From Pseudomonas sp. StFLB209 (GTDB lineage: Bacteria > Pseudomonadota > Gammaproteobacteria > Pseudomonadales > Pseudomonadaceae): a stretch of DNA of 64,000 nt. The notes below the pieces were generated by a model. The model saw nothing but the letters and a program-made list of their open reading frames with translations, had not been told where the DNA came from and searched no databases. Positions 48,136 to 58,978 of the stretch are shown one piece after another. The stretch lies in NCBI RefSeq assembly GCF_000829415.1, contig NZ_AP014637.1:1042501-1106500 (forward strand), given 5' to 3'. Position 1 is the stretch's first letter. Each line of letters opens with the position of its first letter. Position numbers and translations under genes: made by a program.

Positions 48136-48212
48136 TGGTCGGGGTAAGGGGATTCGAACTCCTGACATCCTGCTCCCAAAGCAGGCGCGCTACCGGACTG
48201 CGCTATACCCCG
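48136..48212 (-). tRNA. tRNA-Pro (anticodon UGG), copy 2
   Basis: 77 nt with CCA, differing from copy 1 at four bases. One pair is a compensatory acceptor-stem change (G-C to A-T at the seventh pair), and the others lie next to it and in the D-loop. Five bases from tRNA-Lys. Confidence 0.97.
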
Positions 48213-48236
48213 ACATGTATAACTTGTATTTGAATC

Positions 48237-48312
<76 letters not shown>

Positions 48313-48425
48313 TCGTATTCAGATTCAGCTACGGCGTTGATTCTAAACAAGTTTTTGTTTCGAATCAACCTCTTTGATTTGATTGTTTCGCGTTTTGCGC
48401 TACGTTCGCGTCTCTGAGGCGCGCC

Positions 48426-48453
48426 ATTCTACAAGAATAAAAGACCCTGTCAA
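48426..48453 (-). promoter_or_regulatory. strong sigma-70 promoter of the tRNA operon
   Basis: Consensus -35 TTGACA (48448-48453), 16-base spacer, -10 TAGAAT (48426-48431), followed by the GC-rich discriminator GGCGCGCC. A GC discriminator is the hallmark of ppGpp/DksA-repressed stable RNA promoters. Confidence 0.88.
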
Positions 48454-48534
48454 CACCCTAAATTGCTTTTACTACAATGATTTGCAGTTTTTTTGCGAAG
48501 TTGTTGTTCGGGCTCGAAAAAACACTGGTTTGCC

Positions 48535-48572
48535 GCCAAAAAAGCAGGGCTCCGTTAATGGAGCCCTGCTTT
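48535..48572 (-). terminator. Rho-independent terminator after clpB
   Basis: AAAGCAGGGCTCC (48541-48553) and GGAGCCCTGCTTT (48560-48572) form a 13-bp stem; six T follow on the minus strand. About 18 bases past the clpB stop. Confidence 0.92.
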
Positions 48573-48589
48573 ACAACCCCATAGCGACA

Positions 48590-51154
<2,565 letters not shown>

Positions 51155-51224
51155 TAGTCACCTTCCTTCTGAGCAGGCCGGAGTAATGGACACACCTGTA
51201 AAGAAAACCTGCCGGATTACCCGT

Positions 51225-51253
51225 TAGATGCGGACGATTCTGCAGGTTTCAAG
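51225..51253 (-). promoter_or_regulatory. sigma-32 heat-shock promoter of clpB
   Basis: CTTGAAA (51247-51253), 13-base spacer, CCGCATCTA (51225-51233), versus the consensus CTTGAAA-N(13-14)-CCCCATnT; one mismatch. It lies in the pgeF-clpB gap, so clpB can be induced independently of rluD-pgeF. Confidence 0.87.
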
Positions 51254-51273
51254 GTAGTACAGATTGATGCGGG

Positions 51274-52005
51274 TCAGTCTTGGGACAGCCAGACCAGAGA
51301 GGCAAAACGACCGGTGCGGGCGCCACGGCGGTAGGAGAAGAAACGCTCATCGGTAAAGGTGTCGAGCCCACCGCCATACACCTGGGTGATTCCGTAAGCC
51401 GCCAGACGCAAACGCGCCAGGGCATAGATATCGGCCATGAAGCGGCCATCGTTGACGCTGGGTATGAAGGCAGCAGCGGTTTGCCGATGGCTGGCGACAA
51501 ATGCCTCACGCACCTCGCCGCCCACCTCAAACGACGGCTGACCGATGGCCGGGCCCAGCCAGACCAGAATCTCGTCAGGTGCCGTCTGCAAGCTGTCGGC
51601 AGTGGCTTCCAGTACACCGGCCGCCAGCCCGCGCCAGCCGGCATGGGCTGCCGCTACGCGGGTGCCGGCACGGTTGCAGAACAACGCGGGCAGGCAATCG
51701 GCAGTCATGATGGTACAGGCCACACCGGGTGTGGCCGTCCAGCTGGCGTCTGCCTCATCGACCCGCAACGGATCAGCATGGGCGACGGCAACGCCGTGAA
51801 CCTGTTGCAGCCAGGCGGGCTCGACGCCCAACGCTGTGGTCAGGCGCAGACGATTGGTGGCCACTGCCTGTGGCTCGTCTTGCACATGATCACCGAGGTT
51901 GAAGCTGTCGAATGGCGCCTGACTGACGCCGCCGGCCCGTGTGGTCACACAGGCTCGCACATTGGCGGGCGCGGGCCAGTCAGGCAGCAGCCAGTCGTTG
52001 CTCAC
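51274..52005 (-). CDS. pgeF: YfiH/PgeF family protein (peptidoglycan editing factor, multicopper polyphenol oxidase-like)
   Basis: 243-residue cytosolic protein of the YfiH/LACC1 family. Members have been reported as purine nucleoside phosphorylase/adenosine deaminase and as an editor of mis-incorporated peptidoglycan residues. The metal site is visible as MTADCLPALFC and AAHAGWRGLAAGV (Cys and His ligands). GTG start at 52005, sharing GTGA with the rluD stop. A longer frame into rluD is not family-like. Conventional rluD-pgeF-clpB order. Confidence 0.93.
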   Translation of the reverse strand: MSNDWLLPDWPAPANVRACVTTRAGGVSQAPFDSFNLGDHVQDEPQAVATNRLRLTTALGVEPAWLQQVHGVAVAHADPLRVDEADASWTATPGVACTIMTADCLPALFCNRAGTRVAAAHAGWRGLAAGVLEATADSLQTAPDEILVWLGPAIGQPSFEVGGEVREAFVASHRQTAAAFIPSVNDGRFMADIYALARLRLAAYGITQVYGGGLDTFTDERFFSYRRGARTGRFASLVWLSQD

Positions 52006-52964
52006 CCGATGAACGCCTCGCGGTCCTGCTTGAGCAGCGACAGCATCCACACCAGGTCTTCGGGCAACGGCGACTCCCAACGCATGCGTACGCCGGTGGT
52101 CGGGTGATCCAGCTCCAGGAACCGCGCATGCAGCGCCTGGCGCGGGAAAGTCTTGAGCGACTCGACCAGGGTTACGCTGGCCGCTGGCGGAATACGGAAA
52201 CGACCGCCGTAGACCGGGTCACCGATCAGCGGGAAGCCGACGTGAGCCATGTGCACGCGGATCTGGTGGGTACGGCCGGTTTCCAGCTTGACCCGCACAT
52301 GGGTGTGCGAGCGGAAGCGCTCCAGCACCCGGTAATGGCTGACCGCAGGCTTGCCGTTGTCCATCACCGCCATCCGCTGGCGCTGCTGGCCGTGACGACC
52401 GATGGCGGCGTCGATCTTGCCGCCTGCGGTCACCACACCCAGCACGATGCATTCATAGATACGGCTGACCGTGCGGCTCTGCAACTGGTTGACCAGTTGG
52501 GTCTGGGCCTGCAGGGTCTTGGCCACCACCATCAGACCGGTGGTGTCCTTGTCGAGGCGATGGACAATACCGGCGCGCGGCACGTTGACGATGTCCGGCA
52601 CATGGTGCAACAGGGCGTTGAGCAAGGTGCCGTCGGCGTGCCCGGCGGCCGGATGAACCACCAGCCCGGCAGGCTTGTTGATGACCAGGATCTGGTCGTC
52701 TTCGTAGACGATATCCAGTTCGATATCCTGGGCCACCCACTCGCCCTGGGCTTCCTGCTCGGCAGTAAGGTGCAAAACGGAGCCGCCGTGGACGATGTCG
52801 CGCGGACGCAAGACGGCACCATCCACCGTCAGGCGGCCGTCCTTGATCCAGGTGACAAGGCGTGAACGCGAGTATTCGGCGAACAATTGGGCGGCGACCT
52901 GATCGAGGCGTTGACCGCCGGATTCTGACGGTACCTCTGCGCTGAGTTCTATATTTTCGGACAT
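52002..52964 (-). CDS. rluD: 23S rRNA pseudouridine synthase RluD
   Basis: Makes pseudouridines in helix 69 of 23S rRNA (1911/1915/1917 in E. coli numbering). 320 aa. N-terminal S4 RNA-binding domain (QRLDQVAAQLFAEYSRSRL), catalytic Asp in GIVHRLDKDTTGL, and C-terminal LETGRTHQIRVHMAHVG. Divergent from bamD, as in most gammaproteobacteria. pgeF overlaps its end. Confidence 0.97.
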   Translation of the reverse strand: MSENIELSAEVPSESGGQRLDQVAAQLFAEYSRSRLVTWIKDGRLTVDGAVLRPRDIVHGGSVLHLTAEQEAQGEWVAQDIELDIVYEDDQILVINKPAGLVVHPAAGHADGTLLNALLHHVPDIVNVPRAGIVHRLDKDTTGLMVVAKTLQAQTQLVNQLQSRTVSRIYECIVLGVVTAGGKIDAAIGRHGQQRQRMAVMDNGKPAVSHYRVLERFRSHTHVRVKLETGRTHQIRVHMAHVGFPLIGDPVYGGRFRIPPAASVTLVESLKTFPRQALHARFLELDHPTTGVRMRWESPLPEDLVWMLSLLKQDREAFIG

Positions 52965-53013
52965 GGCCAGACTGGAAGGCGGCTAGCCTTTGGTTTCGGC
53001 TGCGCGCTTGTGG

Positions 53014-53019
53014 TTAAAT
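53014..53019 (+). promoter_or_regulatory. putative extended -10 of bamD
   Basis: TTAAAT preceded by TGG gives an extended -10; the -35 (TTGGTT region) is weak. The leader would be about 90 nt. Confidence 0.35.
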
Positions 53020-53112
53020 ACGGCGTCTTTTGTCCCGCATGTTAGCGGGGCGCTCATCATAACAGGACGGCCCCGCCCAAGACAGCAGGCCGTTATAGGG
53101 ACGCAAGCCGCC

Positions 53113-54135
53113 ATGCAAGTGAAACACCTGCTGCTGATCGCCATCCTCGCAACGACCGCGGCCTGCTCGTCGAAAGAAGTCATCGACGAGAACCTGAGCG
53201 AAGTCGAGCTGTACCAGCAGGCGCAGAACGACCTGAGCAATAACAGCTACAACAGTGCCACCGAAAAACTCAAGGCACTGGAGTCGCGTTACCCGTTCGG
53301 CCGTTATGCCGACCAGGCCCAGCTCGAACTGATCTACGCGAACTACAAAAATGGTGAGCCGGAAGCGGCAAAATCGGCTGCCGAGCGGTTCATTCGCCTG
53401 CATCCGCAGCACCCTAATGTCGACTATGCGTACTATATGCGCGGCCTGACCTCCTTCGACCAGGACGTCGGCCTGCTGGCGCGCTTCCTGCCGCTGGACC
53501 AGACCAAGCGTGACCCTGGCGCTGCGCGCGACTCGTTCAACGAATTCGCCCAGCTGACCAGCCGCTACCCCAACAGCCGCTACGCCCCCGACGCCAAGCA
53601 GCGCATGATCTACCTGCGCAACCTGCTGGCCTCCTATGAAATCCACGTGGCCGACTACTACCTGACCCGTCAGGCGTATGTAGCCGCCGCCAACCGTGGC
53701 CGCTATGTCGTGGAAAACTTCCAGGAAACCCCGGCAGTCGGCGACGGCCTGGCGGTCATGGTCGAGTCGTACCAGCGCCTGCACCTGGACGACCTGGCAG
53801 CCACCAGCCTGGAAGTACTCAAAGCCAACTACCCGGACCACCCGCAACTGGCCGGTGGCGAGTTCACCCCGCGTCAGGCCGAGGCTGATAACCGTCCATG
53901 GCTGTCCAAGGCCACGCTTGGCCTGATCGGTAATAGCGCGCCGCTGCCACCGGGCGAGACCCGTGCCAACCAGGACATCCAGCGCCAATATCAGGAAGCC
54001 AAAGACGGCATTCCGAAAGAACTGTTGCCGGAGAATCAGGCCGAGCTCGACAAGCAGGCGGCCGAAGAGGCTGCAGCCAAGGGCGAGAAAAAACGCTCCT
54101 GGTTCAGCTACGCAACTTTCGGTCTGTTCGATTAA
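53113..54135 (+). CDS. bamD: Outer membrane protein assembly factor BamD
   Basis: Essential lipoprotein of the BAM complex that inserts beta-barrel proteins. 340 aa. Lipoprotein signal with lipobox ending TTAAC (cysteine about residue 18), then five TPR-like repeats, including [26 protein letters not shown] helices (split [10 protein letters not shown] and [11 protein letters not shown]) and [18 protein letters not shown]. The C-terminal ~60 residues are a Lys/Glu-rich extension longer than in E. coli, common in pseudomonads. ATG at 53113; the frame is open further up but starts inside the promoter region. Confidence 0.96.
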   Translation: MQVKHLLLIAILATTAACSSKEVIDENLSEVELYQQAQNDLSNNSYNSATEKLKALESRYPFGRYADQAQLELIYANYKNGEPEAAKSAAERFIRLHPQHPNVDYAYYMRGLTSFDQDVGLLARFLPLDQTKRDPGAARDSFNEFAQLTSRYPNSRYAPDAKQRMIYLRNLLASYEIHVADYYLTRQAYVAAANRGRYVVENFQETPAVGDGLAVMVESYQRLHLDDLAATSLEVLKANYPDHPQLAGGEFTPRQAEADNRPWLSKATLGLIGNSAPLPPGETRANQDIQRQYQEAKDGIPKELLPENQAELDKQAAEEAAAKGEKKRSWFSYATFGLFD

Positions 54136-54150
54136 GACCGGTAGTTGAGC

Positions 54151-54175
54151 AAAGAGGCCTGCGGGCCTCTTTTTT
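54151..54175 (+). terminator. Rho-independent terminator after bamD
   Basis: AAAGAGGCC-TGCG-GGCCTCTTT with continuing T-run, 16 bases past the stop. Confidence 0.9.
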
Positions 54176-54269
54176 ATTGCCTGCGCCATGGGCCGCACCT
54201 AAAAACTACCTGCGTAGCCACCGCCGCTTGGCTACACTGCGCCATTAACACACCTTCAATCGGTCCATC

Positions 54270-54512
54270 ATGATTCGCATTCTTTTGTGGGCAGCGCTGA
54301 TCTTCGCCGCTGTCTGGTTCATCAAGCGCTTGCTCAACCCACCGGCCCGCAAGCCCGCCCAGGTCAAAAAGGCAGAAGATGCCGCCGCGCCGATGGTGCG
54401 TTGCGCTCACTGCGGCGTCCATCTGCCGCAAGATCGCGCCCTCAACCAGCAACAACAATGGTACTGCAGCGAGGATCACAGGCTGCTGGGCCCCGCCTCA
54501 CGTGATCGCTGA
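54270..54512 (+). CDS. PP0621-family small zinc-ribbon membrane protein
   Basis: 80 residues: one N-terminal membrane helix (IRILLWAALIFAAVWFIKRLL), a Lys/Ala-rich linker, and a cytosolic zinc-ribbon-like end with CAHCG and YCSEDH. It ends by overlapping the GTG start of pilS by 11 bases, so it is coupled to pilS. Conserved between bamD and pilS in pseudomonads. Function unknown; membrane position and coupling make a role alongside PilS conceivable but unproven. Confidence 0.87.
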   Translation: MIRILLWAALIFAAVWFIKRLLNPPARKPAQVKKAEDAAAPMVRCAHCGVHLPQDRALNQQQQWYCSEDHRLLGPASRDR

Positions 54513-56094
54513 GCCGCTGGCCCTCGGCAGCGCCCTGGCGCAGCGGATCCTGCGCCTGTACCACCTCTATCGGCTGATCATCGGTGTCATGCTGGTGCTG
54601 CTGGTCTCCAGCGACCTGGATGCCGAATTGCTGGAAATGGCCAACCCGAGCCTGTTCCGCGCTGGCTGCTGGATCTATCTGGTTTTCAACATCCTGATCG
54701 TCGTGCTGCTGGAGCGGCCGCGCTACAAAGCGCTGATGTTCAGCCTGGCACTGAGTGACACGCTGTTGTTGTCGAGCCTGTTCTATGCCGGCGGCGGCCC
54801 GGCCAGCGGCATCGGCAACCTGCTGATTGCCTCGGTGGCCATCAGCAACATCCTGCTGCGTGGACGCATCGGCTTGCTGATCGCTGCGGTGTCGGCCATC
54901 GGCATCATTTACCTGACCTTCTACCTGAGCATCGCCAACCCGAAGACCTCCAGCGACTATGTCCAGGCTGGCGGCCTTGGCGCCTTGTGCTTTGCCGTGG
55001 CCTTGCTGATGCAGGCGCTGACCGCCCGTTTGCGCTTCAGCGAGGTGCTGGCCGAGCAACGCGCCGTAGACGTCGATAACCTTGAAGAGCTCAACGGTCT
55101 GATCCTGCAGCGCATGCACACCGGCATACTGGTGCTCGATGCCGGCCGACGGGTGTTGCTGATCAACCAGAGTGCCCTGAACCTGTTGGGCCATGAAGCC
55201 TTGCTGGGGCGGGTTATCGATGATTACTGCCCGCACCTGGTCGAACGCCTGCGCCATTGGCGCATGAACCCGATAAGAACCGCCGACAGCTTCAAGAACT
55301 CGCCCGCAGGCCCGGCCCTGCAAGCCAGCTTCGCCACCCTCAACCGTCACGAGCAACGTCAGACCCTGGTATTTATCGAGGATCTGTCGCAAGTCGCCCT
55401 GCAAGCCCAGCAACTCAAGCTGGCCGCAATCGGGCGCCTGACCGCCGGCATCGCACACGAAGTCCGCAACCCGCTGGGCGCGATCAGCCACGCCGTACAG
55501 TTGCTTGAAGAGTCCGAAGAGCTGCCCCCCCCTGACCGGCGGCTGGCGCAGATCATTCACGAGCAGTCCCGACGCATCAATGTGGTCATCGAGAACGTTC
55601 TGCAACTTTCACGACGTCGTGAGGCCGAGCCGGAGCTGCTGAACCTTGCCGTGTGGCTTGAAGAGTTCGTCAGCCAGTGGCGCTACAGCGCAGCGCCCCG
55701 GCATCAGTTGCATTGCGAGACCGGCAGCGGAGTGCTCAGTACCCGGTTCGATCCGGACCAGTTGACCCAGGTCCTTGCCAATCTGGTGCAGAACGGCCTT
55801 CGCCACAGCGGCCAGGCGCACGACCAGGCGCAGGTCTGGCTACGGTTGTATCACCATCCCCAGAGCAACCTGCCGACCCTCGACGTGCTGGACGACGGCG
55901 CCGGAGTGTCCGAGCAACATCTGGGCAAGATGTTCGAGCCCTTTTTCACCACGCAAACCAAAGGCACGGGACTCGGGCTTTACCTGTCCCGTGAGCTGTG
56001 TGCAAGCAACCAGGCCCACCTGGAATATTCCAGGCGGCCTGAAGGTGGCAGTTGCCTGCGCATTACCTTCGCCCACCCGTTCAAATTGAGTTGA
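54502..56094 (+). CDS. pilS: Sensor histidine kinase PilS
   Basis: Polar membrane sensor that monitors PilA level and controls pilA transcription through PilR. 530 aa from GTG 54502, the same length as P. aeruginosa PilS. Six N-terminal membrane helices (~residues 15-190), PAS-like linker (ILQRMHTGILVLDAGRRVLLIN), HisKA with GIAHEVRNPLGAIS, and ATPase with LVQNGLRHS, DDGAGVSEQ and GTGLGLYLS. A longer open frame inside the previous gene is not coding. pilR begins two bases later. Confidence 0.95.
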   Translation: MIAEPLALGSALAQRILRLYHLYRLIIGVMLVLLVSSDLDAELLEMANPSLFRAGCWIYLVFNILIVVLLERPRYKALMFSLALSDTLLLSSLFYAGGGPASGIGNLLIASVAISNILLRGRIGLLIAAVSAIGIIYLTFYLSIANPKTSSDYVQAGGLGALCFAVALLMQALTARLRFSEVLAEQRAVDVDNLEELNGLILQRMHTGILVLDAGRRVLLINQSALNLLGHEALLGRVIDDYCPHLVERLRHWRMNPIRTADSFKNSPAGPALQASFATLNRHEQRQTLVFIEDLSQVALQAQQLKLAAIGRLTAGIAHEVRNPLGAISHAVQLLEESEELPPPDRRLAQIIHEQSRRINVVIENVLQLSRRREAEPELLNLAVWLEEFVSQWRYSAAPRHQLHCETGSGVLSTRFDPDQLTQVLANLVQNGLRHSGQAHDQAQVWLRLYHHPQSNLPTLDVLDDGAGVSEQHLGKMFEPFFTTQTKGTGLGLYLSRELCASNQAHLEYSRRPEGGSCLRITFAHPFKLS

Positions 56095-56096
56095 GC

Positions 56097-57437
56097 ATGA
56101 CTTCAAGGCAGAAGATCCTGATCGTTGACGATGAGCCGGATATCCGTGAACTCCTGGAAATCACCCTGGGACGGATGAAACTCGACACCCGCGCCGCGCG
56201 CAATGTTGCCGAGGCCTATGACTGGCTCAGGCGCGAAGCCTTCGATCTGTGCCTGACTGACATGCGTCTGCCCGACGGTAACGGCATGGAGCTGGTGCAG
56301 CACATTCAGCAGCAGTACCCGCAGACACCGGTGGCGATGATTACTGCCCACGGCAACCTCGATCTGGCGATCGGCGCCCTCAAGGCCGGAGCTTTTGACT
56401 TTTTGACCAAGCCGGTGGACCTGCCGCGCCTGCGCGAGCTGGTCGGCAGCGCCCTGCGCCTGCGCAACGGCAGCGAGCAGGACCAGAGTATCGACAGCCG
56501 CCTGCTGGGCGATGCGCCGCCGATGCGCACCTTGCGCAAACAGATCAGCAAGCTGGCCCGCAGTCAGGCGCCGATCTACATCAGTGGCGAATCGGGCAGC
56601 GGTAAAGAACTGGTTGCCCGGCTGATCCATGAACAAGGTCCACGGGCCGATAAAGCCTTCGTGCCGGTCAACTGCGGCGCGATCGCCTCTGAGCTGATGG
56701 AGAGTGAGTTCTTCGGTCATCGCAAAGGCAGTTTTACCGGCGCCCACGAAGACAAACCGGGGCTGTTCCAGGTCGCCGATGGCGGCACCCTGTTTCTCGA
56801 TGAAGTCGCCGACCTGCCGCTGGCCATGCAGGTGAAACTGCTGCGCGCTATTCAGGAGAAGGCTGTGCGCTGCATTGGCGGGCAACAGGAACAGGTCGTG
56901 GACGTGCGCATCCTGTGCGCAACCCACAAGGATCTGGCCCAGGAAGTCAGTGCCGGGCGGTTCCGCCAGGACCTGTATTACCGGCTCAATGTCATTGAGT
57001 TGCGCGTACCGCCATTGCGCGAGCGTCGCGAAGATATCGAGCTGCTGGCCGAAAGCATGTTGCAGCGCCTGGCGGTCAGTTACGCCCAACCGCTGGCCCG
57101 GCTCCATCCGCAGGCGCTGGAAATCCTCAAGAACTACCGTTTTCCCGGCAACGTCCGGGAGCTTGAGAATATGCTGGAGCGCGCCTACACCCTGTGCGAA
57201 AACGATCAGGTACTCGCCTCGGACCTGCGCCTGAACGACAGCGCACCCACTCAGGACAGTAATGCCCCGAGCCTGGCCAATATCGAAAACCTTGAGGATT
57301 ATCTGGAGAGCATCGAGCGCCAGCTGATTCTTCAGGCGCTGGAAGAGACCCGCTGGAACCGCACAGCGGCAGCGCAGCGCCTGAACCTGTCGTTTCGCTC
57401 GATGCGCTACCGGCTGAAAAAGCTGGGGCTCGATTAA
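56097..57437 (+). CDS. pilR: NtrC-family response regulator PilR
   Basis: Sigma-54-dependent activator of pilA. 446 aa. Receiver with phospho-acceptor aspartate ~D55 (CLTDMRLPD) and K in FLTKPV; AAA+ domain with GESGSGKE, the sigma-54 loop as GSFTGA (the serine variant usual for PilR) and GTLFLDEVADLP; C-terminal Fis-type HTH (TAAAQRLNLSFRSMRYRLKKLG). Its likely target promoter is at 38655-38670. The stop codon overlaps that of thiO on the other strand. Confidence 0.96.
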   Translation: MTSRQKILIVDDEPDIRELLEITLGRMKLDTRAARNVAEAYDWLRREAFDLCLTDMRLPDGNGMELVQHIQQQYPQTPVAMITAHGNLDLAIGALKAGAFDFLTKPVDLPRLRELVGSALRLRNGSEQDQSIDSRLLGDAPPMRTLRKQISKLARSQAPIYISGESGSGKELVARLIHEQGPRADKAFVPVNCGAIASELMESEFFGHRKGSFTGAHEDKPGLFQVADGGTLFLDEVADLPLAMQVKLLRAIQEKAVRCIGGQQEQVVDVRILCATHKDLAQEVSAGRFRQDLYYRLNVIELRVPPLRERREDIELLAESMLQRLAVSYAQPLARLHPQALEILKNYRFPGNVRELENMLERAYTLCENDQVLASDLRLNDSAPTQDSNAPSLANIENLEDYLESIERQLILQALEETRWNRTAAAQRLNLSFRSMRYRLKKLGLD

Positions 57438-58531
57438 GCCAGGCGGCCTGCCGGCGCATAAGGCGCAGGATCGATCACCGGTTGCTGGTCCAATAACAGG
57501 TCGGCCAGCAACTGGCAGGAAGCCGGGGCCAGCACCAGCCCGTTGCGAAAGTGCCCGCAGTTAAGCCACAACCCGGCAAAGCCAGGCAGTTCACCGATAA
57601 ACGGAATGCCTTGCGGCGAGCCGGGCCGCAAACCGGCCCAGTGGCCGACCACCTCGGCATCGGCCAAAGCAGGCAGCAACTCGATGGCCGACGCCTTGAG
57701 ACTGTCCAGCGCCGAGCCGGTCGGGGTTTTGTCGAACCCTTCATATTCCAGGGTACTGCCGACCAGAATATGCCCGTCACGTCGGGGTATCGCATAACGC
57801 CCCTTGGCCAGCACCATGCTCGGCAAAAAATCCGCCGCGCACTTGAACAGAATCATCTGGCCCTTGACCGGCTCCACTGGCAGCTCGACACCCAGCGGCT
57901 TGAGCAACTCGCCGCTCCAGGCACCGGCGGTCAGCACGACACGATCACTGTGGATAACGCCGTCGGCAGTCGCGACGCCGCTGATTCGGCCCTGCTCATG
58001 CAGCAACCCGCTCACCTGGCAGTGCTCGCGAATTTGCACCTGAGGCATCGCCTGCAAGGCCGCCCTGAGGGACTTGACCAGCCGGGGATTGCGCACGTTG
58101 GCCACGCCACTCATATATATGGCGCGGCGATAACCTGGCCCGAGCACCGGCACGGCATCGTAGACCGCCGACCTGTCGGCGCGGCTCAGCGGCCGTTGCT
58201 CACGTTGCGCCCAGTCCAGCGCCTGCTGCTCATCGTCCAGGTCCAGCCAGTACAGGCCGGTCTCGTGAACCTCAGGGTCCAGGCCGGTCTGTTCGAACAA
58301 CCGGGCGGCCAGTTGTGGATAAAAGTCCTGCGACCAGTGCGCCAGCGCGGTGACCGCCTGGCTATAGCGCCAGGGATAGAGCGGCGAAACAATACCGCCC
58401 CCGGCCCAGGAGGACTCGCGGCCCACCTCGGCACGCTCAAGCAGCAGTACCGACTGCCCGGCCTGCGCCAGATTGAAGGCCGTCAACAGGCCTATGACAC
58501 CACCACCGACCACCACCACTTGCTGGGACAT
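57434..58531 (-). CDS. thiO: Glycine oxidase ThiO-type FAD-dependent oxidoreductase
   Basis: D-amino-acid-oxidase-family flavoenzyme, 365 aa. FAD motif VVVVGGGVIGLLTAFNLAQ at the N-terminus, ESSWAGGGIVSPLYPWRY, and GHWAGLRPGSPQGIPFIG with the C-terminal GHFRNGLVLAPASC. This pattern matches ThiO, which oxidises glycine for thiazole (thiamine) synthesis, but no thiamine gene adjoins. It lies 30 bases after pilE on the same strand, so it may be the last gene of the minor-pilin operon. Confidence 0.9.
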   Translation of the reverse strand: MSQQVVVVGGGVIGLLTAFNLAQAGQSVLLLERAEVGRESSWAGGGIVSPLYPWRYSQAVTALAHWSQDFYPQLAARLFEQTGLDPEVHETGLYWLDLDDEQQALDWAQREQRPLSRADRSAVYDAVPVLGPGYRRAIYMSGVANVRNPRLVKSLRAALQAMPQVQIREHCQVSGLLHEQGRISGVATADGVIHSDRVVLTAGAWSGELLKPLGVELPVEPVKGQMILFKCAADFLPSMVLAKGRYAIPRRDGHILVGSTLEYEGFDKTPTGSALDSLKASAIELLPALADAEVVGHWAGLRPGSPQGIPFIGELPGFAGLWLNCGHFRNGLVLAPASCQLLADLLLDQQPVIDPAPYAPAGRLA

Positions 58532-58561
58532 GTTGTTCTCTGATTATTGTGAACGGAGCCG

Positions 58562-58966
58562 TCAGCGGCTCCAGCATTCTTTGGGTGTTGCCCCGCCGGT
58601 TGCGCCGGGATTGGTCCGCGCCCCGGTGTTGGTCAAGGTAAAGACCCCGCACTTGTCGTTGGCCATCATGCCTTTGCCAGTGGCAGCCAGGGTGAAATCC
58701 TGAGCGTTGAGAGCGGCGGCAATGGTGTAGTAATCATTGCCGGCCGACACGCTGGGCGGTGAACCGGCCACCGTGTAGGCACCGTTTCTCGAGTAATACC
58801 GTTCAAGCGCCTGCGCCTGCTCCGACAACAGCGTGACAATCGCCGAGCGCTGGGTACGCTTCACGTACTCGGTGTAACTGGGGTAAGCGATGGCTGCCAG
58901 AATACCGACAATCGCCACGACAATCATGAGTTCAATCAAGGTAAAGCCGTTATCTCTTGAGCGCAT
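58562..58966 (-). CDS. pilE: Minor type IV pilin PilE
   Basis: 134-residue prepilin. Leader MRSRDNG, then [28 protein letters not shown] with Glu5, the PilE-like minor pilin hallmark (AYPSY). C-terminal cysteine pair KCGVF...ECWSR. Part of the priming complex with PilV, PilW, PilX, FimU and PilY1. It starts 12 bases after pilY1. Confidence 0.93.
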   Translation of the reverse strand: MRSRDNGFTLIELMIVVAIVGILAAIAYPSYTEYVKRTQRSAIVTLLSEQAQALERYYSRNGAYTVAGSPPSVSAGNDYYTIAAALNAQDFTLAATGKGMMANDKCGVFTLTNTGARTNPGATGGATPKECWSR

Positions 58967-58978
58967 GAGTCACCTTCT

